A stretch of DNA of 5,688 nt from NCBI GenBank assembly GCA_012511845.1, contig JAAZFF010000439.1, positions 1 through 5,688 of the forward strand, written 5' to 3'. Below the pieces are notes generated by a model. It ran no database searches. It was not told the DNA's origin and saw only the letters and a list, made by a program, of their open reading frames with translations. Position 1 is the stretch's first letter; each line of letters begins with the position of its first letter. This stretch comes from Lentisphaerota bacterium. GTDB taxonomy: Bacteria > Verrucomicrobiota > Kiritimatiellia > RFP12 > UBA3636. Of the stretch, positions 4,165-5,688 are shown in pieces. A program made the position numbers and the translations under genes.

Positions 4165-5688
4165 ATGAAATTTGGTTTTTTTGATGATAAAAATCGTGAA
4201 TATGTAATCAACACCCCCGAGACGCCCTATCCATGGATCAACTATCTGGGGAATGAGAAATTCTTCTCCTTGATGTCCAATACGGCGGGAGGGTATGCGT
4301 TCCACACCGATGCACGTCTGCGCCGTATTACAAGATATCGCTACAATGATGTGCCTCTCGATAATAATGGCAGGTATTTTTATATTAAAGACGGCCGTTC
4401 TGTATGGAATCCCGGATGGAAGCCCATGCGTACGAAACTTGATTCGTATGAATGCAGACACGGATTTGGCTACACGAAATTCAATTCCTCGAAAAATGAC
4501 TTGCGTGCTGAACTTTTATTCTTCGTCCCTAACGGAGAAGATGCGGAAGTGCAGATGGTAACGCTTACGAATGAATCAAAAAAAGATAAAAGCGTTTCGC
4601 TCGTTTCATTTGTAGAGTGGTGTTTGTGGAACGCTCTTGATGATTGCACCAACTTCCAGCGTAACTTTTCTATCGGTGAGGTTGAAGTTCTTGACGGAGC
4701 CATTTACCATAAAACTGAATATAGAGAGCGCAGGAATCACTTTGCATTTTACTCCGTGAACTCTGCACCGGATGGATTCGATACTGATCGCGAGACTTTC
4801 CTGGGACTCTATAACGACTATGATTCACCGGTAACCGTTATGAAGGGAAAGAGCGGCAATTCAGTGGCTGACGGGTGGGCTCCCGTAGCAAGCCACAGAA
4901 TCAATATTGATCTTAAGCCCGGTGAATCAAAAACGCTTATCTTTCTCTTGGGCTATATTGAAAACGCAGACAGCAGAAAATTTATTGCCAAGCCCGAACA
5001 GGGTCTCATGCAGACAAATCCTGCCTTGAAAGCAATAAACAAGACGAAGGCGAAAAAGTTGCAGGAGCGTTTTTCCACAAAAGCGCAGGTTATGAAAGCT
5101 TTTAAAGAGCTTGGAGCTTATTGGGATGATTTGCTGTCGAGTTTTACTTTGAAAACAGAAGACGAAAAGCTCGATCGCATGGCTGTCTGGAATCAGTACC
5201 AGTGTATAGTTACGTATAATTTTGCACGGTCGGCAAGTTATTTCGAGAGCGGCATAGGGCGCGGGATAGGTTTCAGGGATACAAGCCAGGACATGCTCGG
5301 TGTTGTTCATCAAATACCAAAGCGTGCACGAATAAGGCTTTATGATGTAGCGGCAACACAGTTTGAAGATGGAAGTGCCTACCATCAGTTTCAACCGCTT
5401 ACGAAACGCGGTAATGCGGACATCGGCTCAAACTTCAATGACGATCCCCTGTGGCTCATTCTCGGTGTAAGCGGATATGTTCGCGAAACAGGCGATAAGG
5501 CTTTCTTGAAAGAGATGGTGCCTTTTGATAACGATGAATCTAACCGTGCCACAATGTTTGAACATCTGCGGCGTTCCTTCCGCTTCACAACAAAACGAAT
5601 CGGTCCCCATGGATTGCCTCTTATCGGACGTGCCGACTGGAATGACTGCTTAAATCTTAATTGCTTCAGCACTGATCCCAACGACTCA
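4165..5688 (+). CDS. Cellobiose phosphorylase, GH94 family, N-terminal 508 residues (3' end outside window)
   Basis: GH94 cellobiose phosphorylase splits cellobiose with phosphate into glucose 1-phosphate and glucose in the cytoplasm, saving one ATP. The start ATG 4165 has AGAGGTG 7 bases upstream. The first 290 or so residues form the beta-sandwich domain (TPETPYPWINYLGN near residue 17, NFQRNFSIGEVEV, YHKTEYRERRNHFAFYSVN); a helical linker and the start of the (alpha/alpha)6 barrel follow. Barrel motifs include GRGIGFRDTSQDMLG, with Arg366 and Asp372 as likely sugar-binding residues, YHQFQPLTKRGNADIGSNFNDDPLWL and RADWNDCLN, where Asp491 fits the catalytic acid known as Asp490 in the Cellvibrio gilvus enzyme. 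No signal peptide is seen, which fits intracellular phosphorolysis of imported cellobiose. The usual length is about 800-820 residues, so roughly 300 are missing. Chitobiose or laminaribiose specificity cannot be fully excluded, but the motifs favour cellobiose. No sugar transporter is in view. Confidence 0.93.
   Translation, partial: MKFGFFDDKNREYVINTPETPYPWINYLGNEKFFSLMSNTAGGYAFHTDARLRRITRYRYNDVPLDNNGRYFYIKDGRSVWNPGWKPMRTKLDSYECRHGFGYTKFNSSKNDLRAELLFFVPNGEDAEVQMVTLTNESKKDKSVSLVSFVEWCLWNALDDCTNFQRNFSIGEVEVLDGAIYHKTEYRERRNHFAFYSVNSAPDGFDTDRETFLGLYNDYDSPVTVMKGKSGNSVADGWAPVASHRINIDLKPGESKTLIFLLGYIENADSRKFIAKPEQGLMQTNPALKAINKTKAKKLQERFSTKAQVMKAFKELGAYWDDLLSSFTLKTEDEKLDRMAVWNQYQCIVTYNFARSASYFESGIGRGIGFRDTSQDMLGVVHQIPKRARIRLYDVAATQFEDGSAYHQFQPLTKRGNADIGSNFNDDPLWLILGVSGYVRETGDKAFLKEMVPFDNDESNRATMFEHLRRSFRFTTKRIGPHGLPLIGRADWNDCLNLNCFSTDPNDS

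Noticed and set aside
4120..5681. Several minus-strand open frames of 60-155 codons opposite the GH94 gene
   Set aside because: They are shadows of a continuous, motif-rich 508-codon frame on the plus strand; none shows a recognisable domain or ribosome site that I could support.

Overview
The window looks like bacterial chromosome of moderate GC content. My best guess is an uncultured PVC-group bacterium (Lentisphaerota, Kiritimatiellota or Verrucomicrobiota) or another gut or rumen anaerobe. The clues are indirect: a four-helix-bundle protein with the 'suffix' domain, a stand-alone homocysteine methyltransferase domain, and a GH94 cellobiose phosphorylase. There is no rRNA, tRNA, CRISPR array, transposase or phage gene.

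Layout. Positions 1-1410 (+) hold the C-terminal half of UvrA, the damage-recognition ATPase of nucleotide excision repair. It is cut by the window start and interrupted by one in-frame TAG at 511-513, immediately after the Walker A region of the second ATPase domain. Every UvrA motif downstream is intact, so this is a single nonsense change, a base-call error or, less likely, recoding. An AT-rich gap (1411-1597) follows. Positions 1598-2299 (+) hold a GC-rich gene for a four-helix-bundle protein (the 23S rRNA intervening-sequence / S23 protein type) with a C-terminal suffix domain. Its variable middle is built from 9-bp DNA repeats in opposite orientations, which form an 18-bp imperfect inverted repeat. 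The gene ends in a strong Shine-Dalgarno plus TAATG overlap that leads to no recognisable gene. Convergent to it, 2314-3207 (-) encodes a stand-alone homocysteine S-methyltransferase domain. Divergent from that, 3327-4031 (+) is pyrF (orotidine 5'-phosphate decarboxylase), with a possible promoter so close to its ATG that the mRNA may be leaderless. A 133-bp gap with hairpins leads to 4165-5688 (+), the first 508 codons of a GH94 cellobiose phosphorylase cut by the window end.

The genes do not form one pathway: DNA repair, a probably acquired accessory gene, one-carbon/methionine metabolism, pyrimidine synthesis and cellobiose use. I found no clear new multi-gene system. The strongest leads are the inverted 9-bp repeat block inside the four-helix gene, the orphan translation-start signal at its 3' end, and the amber codon in uvrA.
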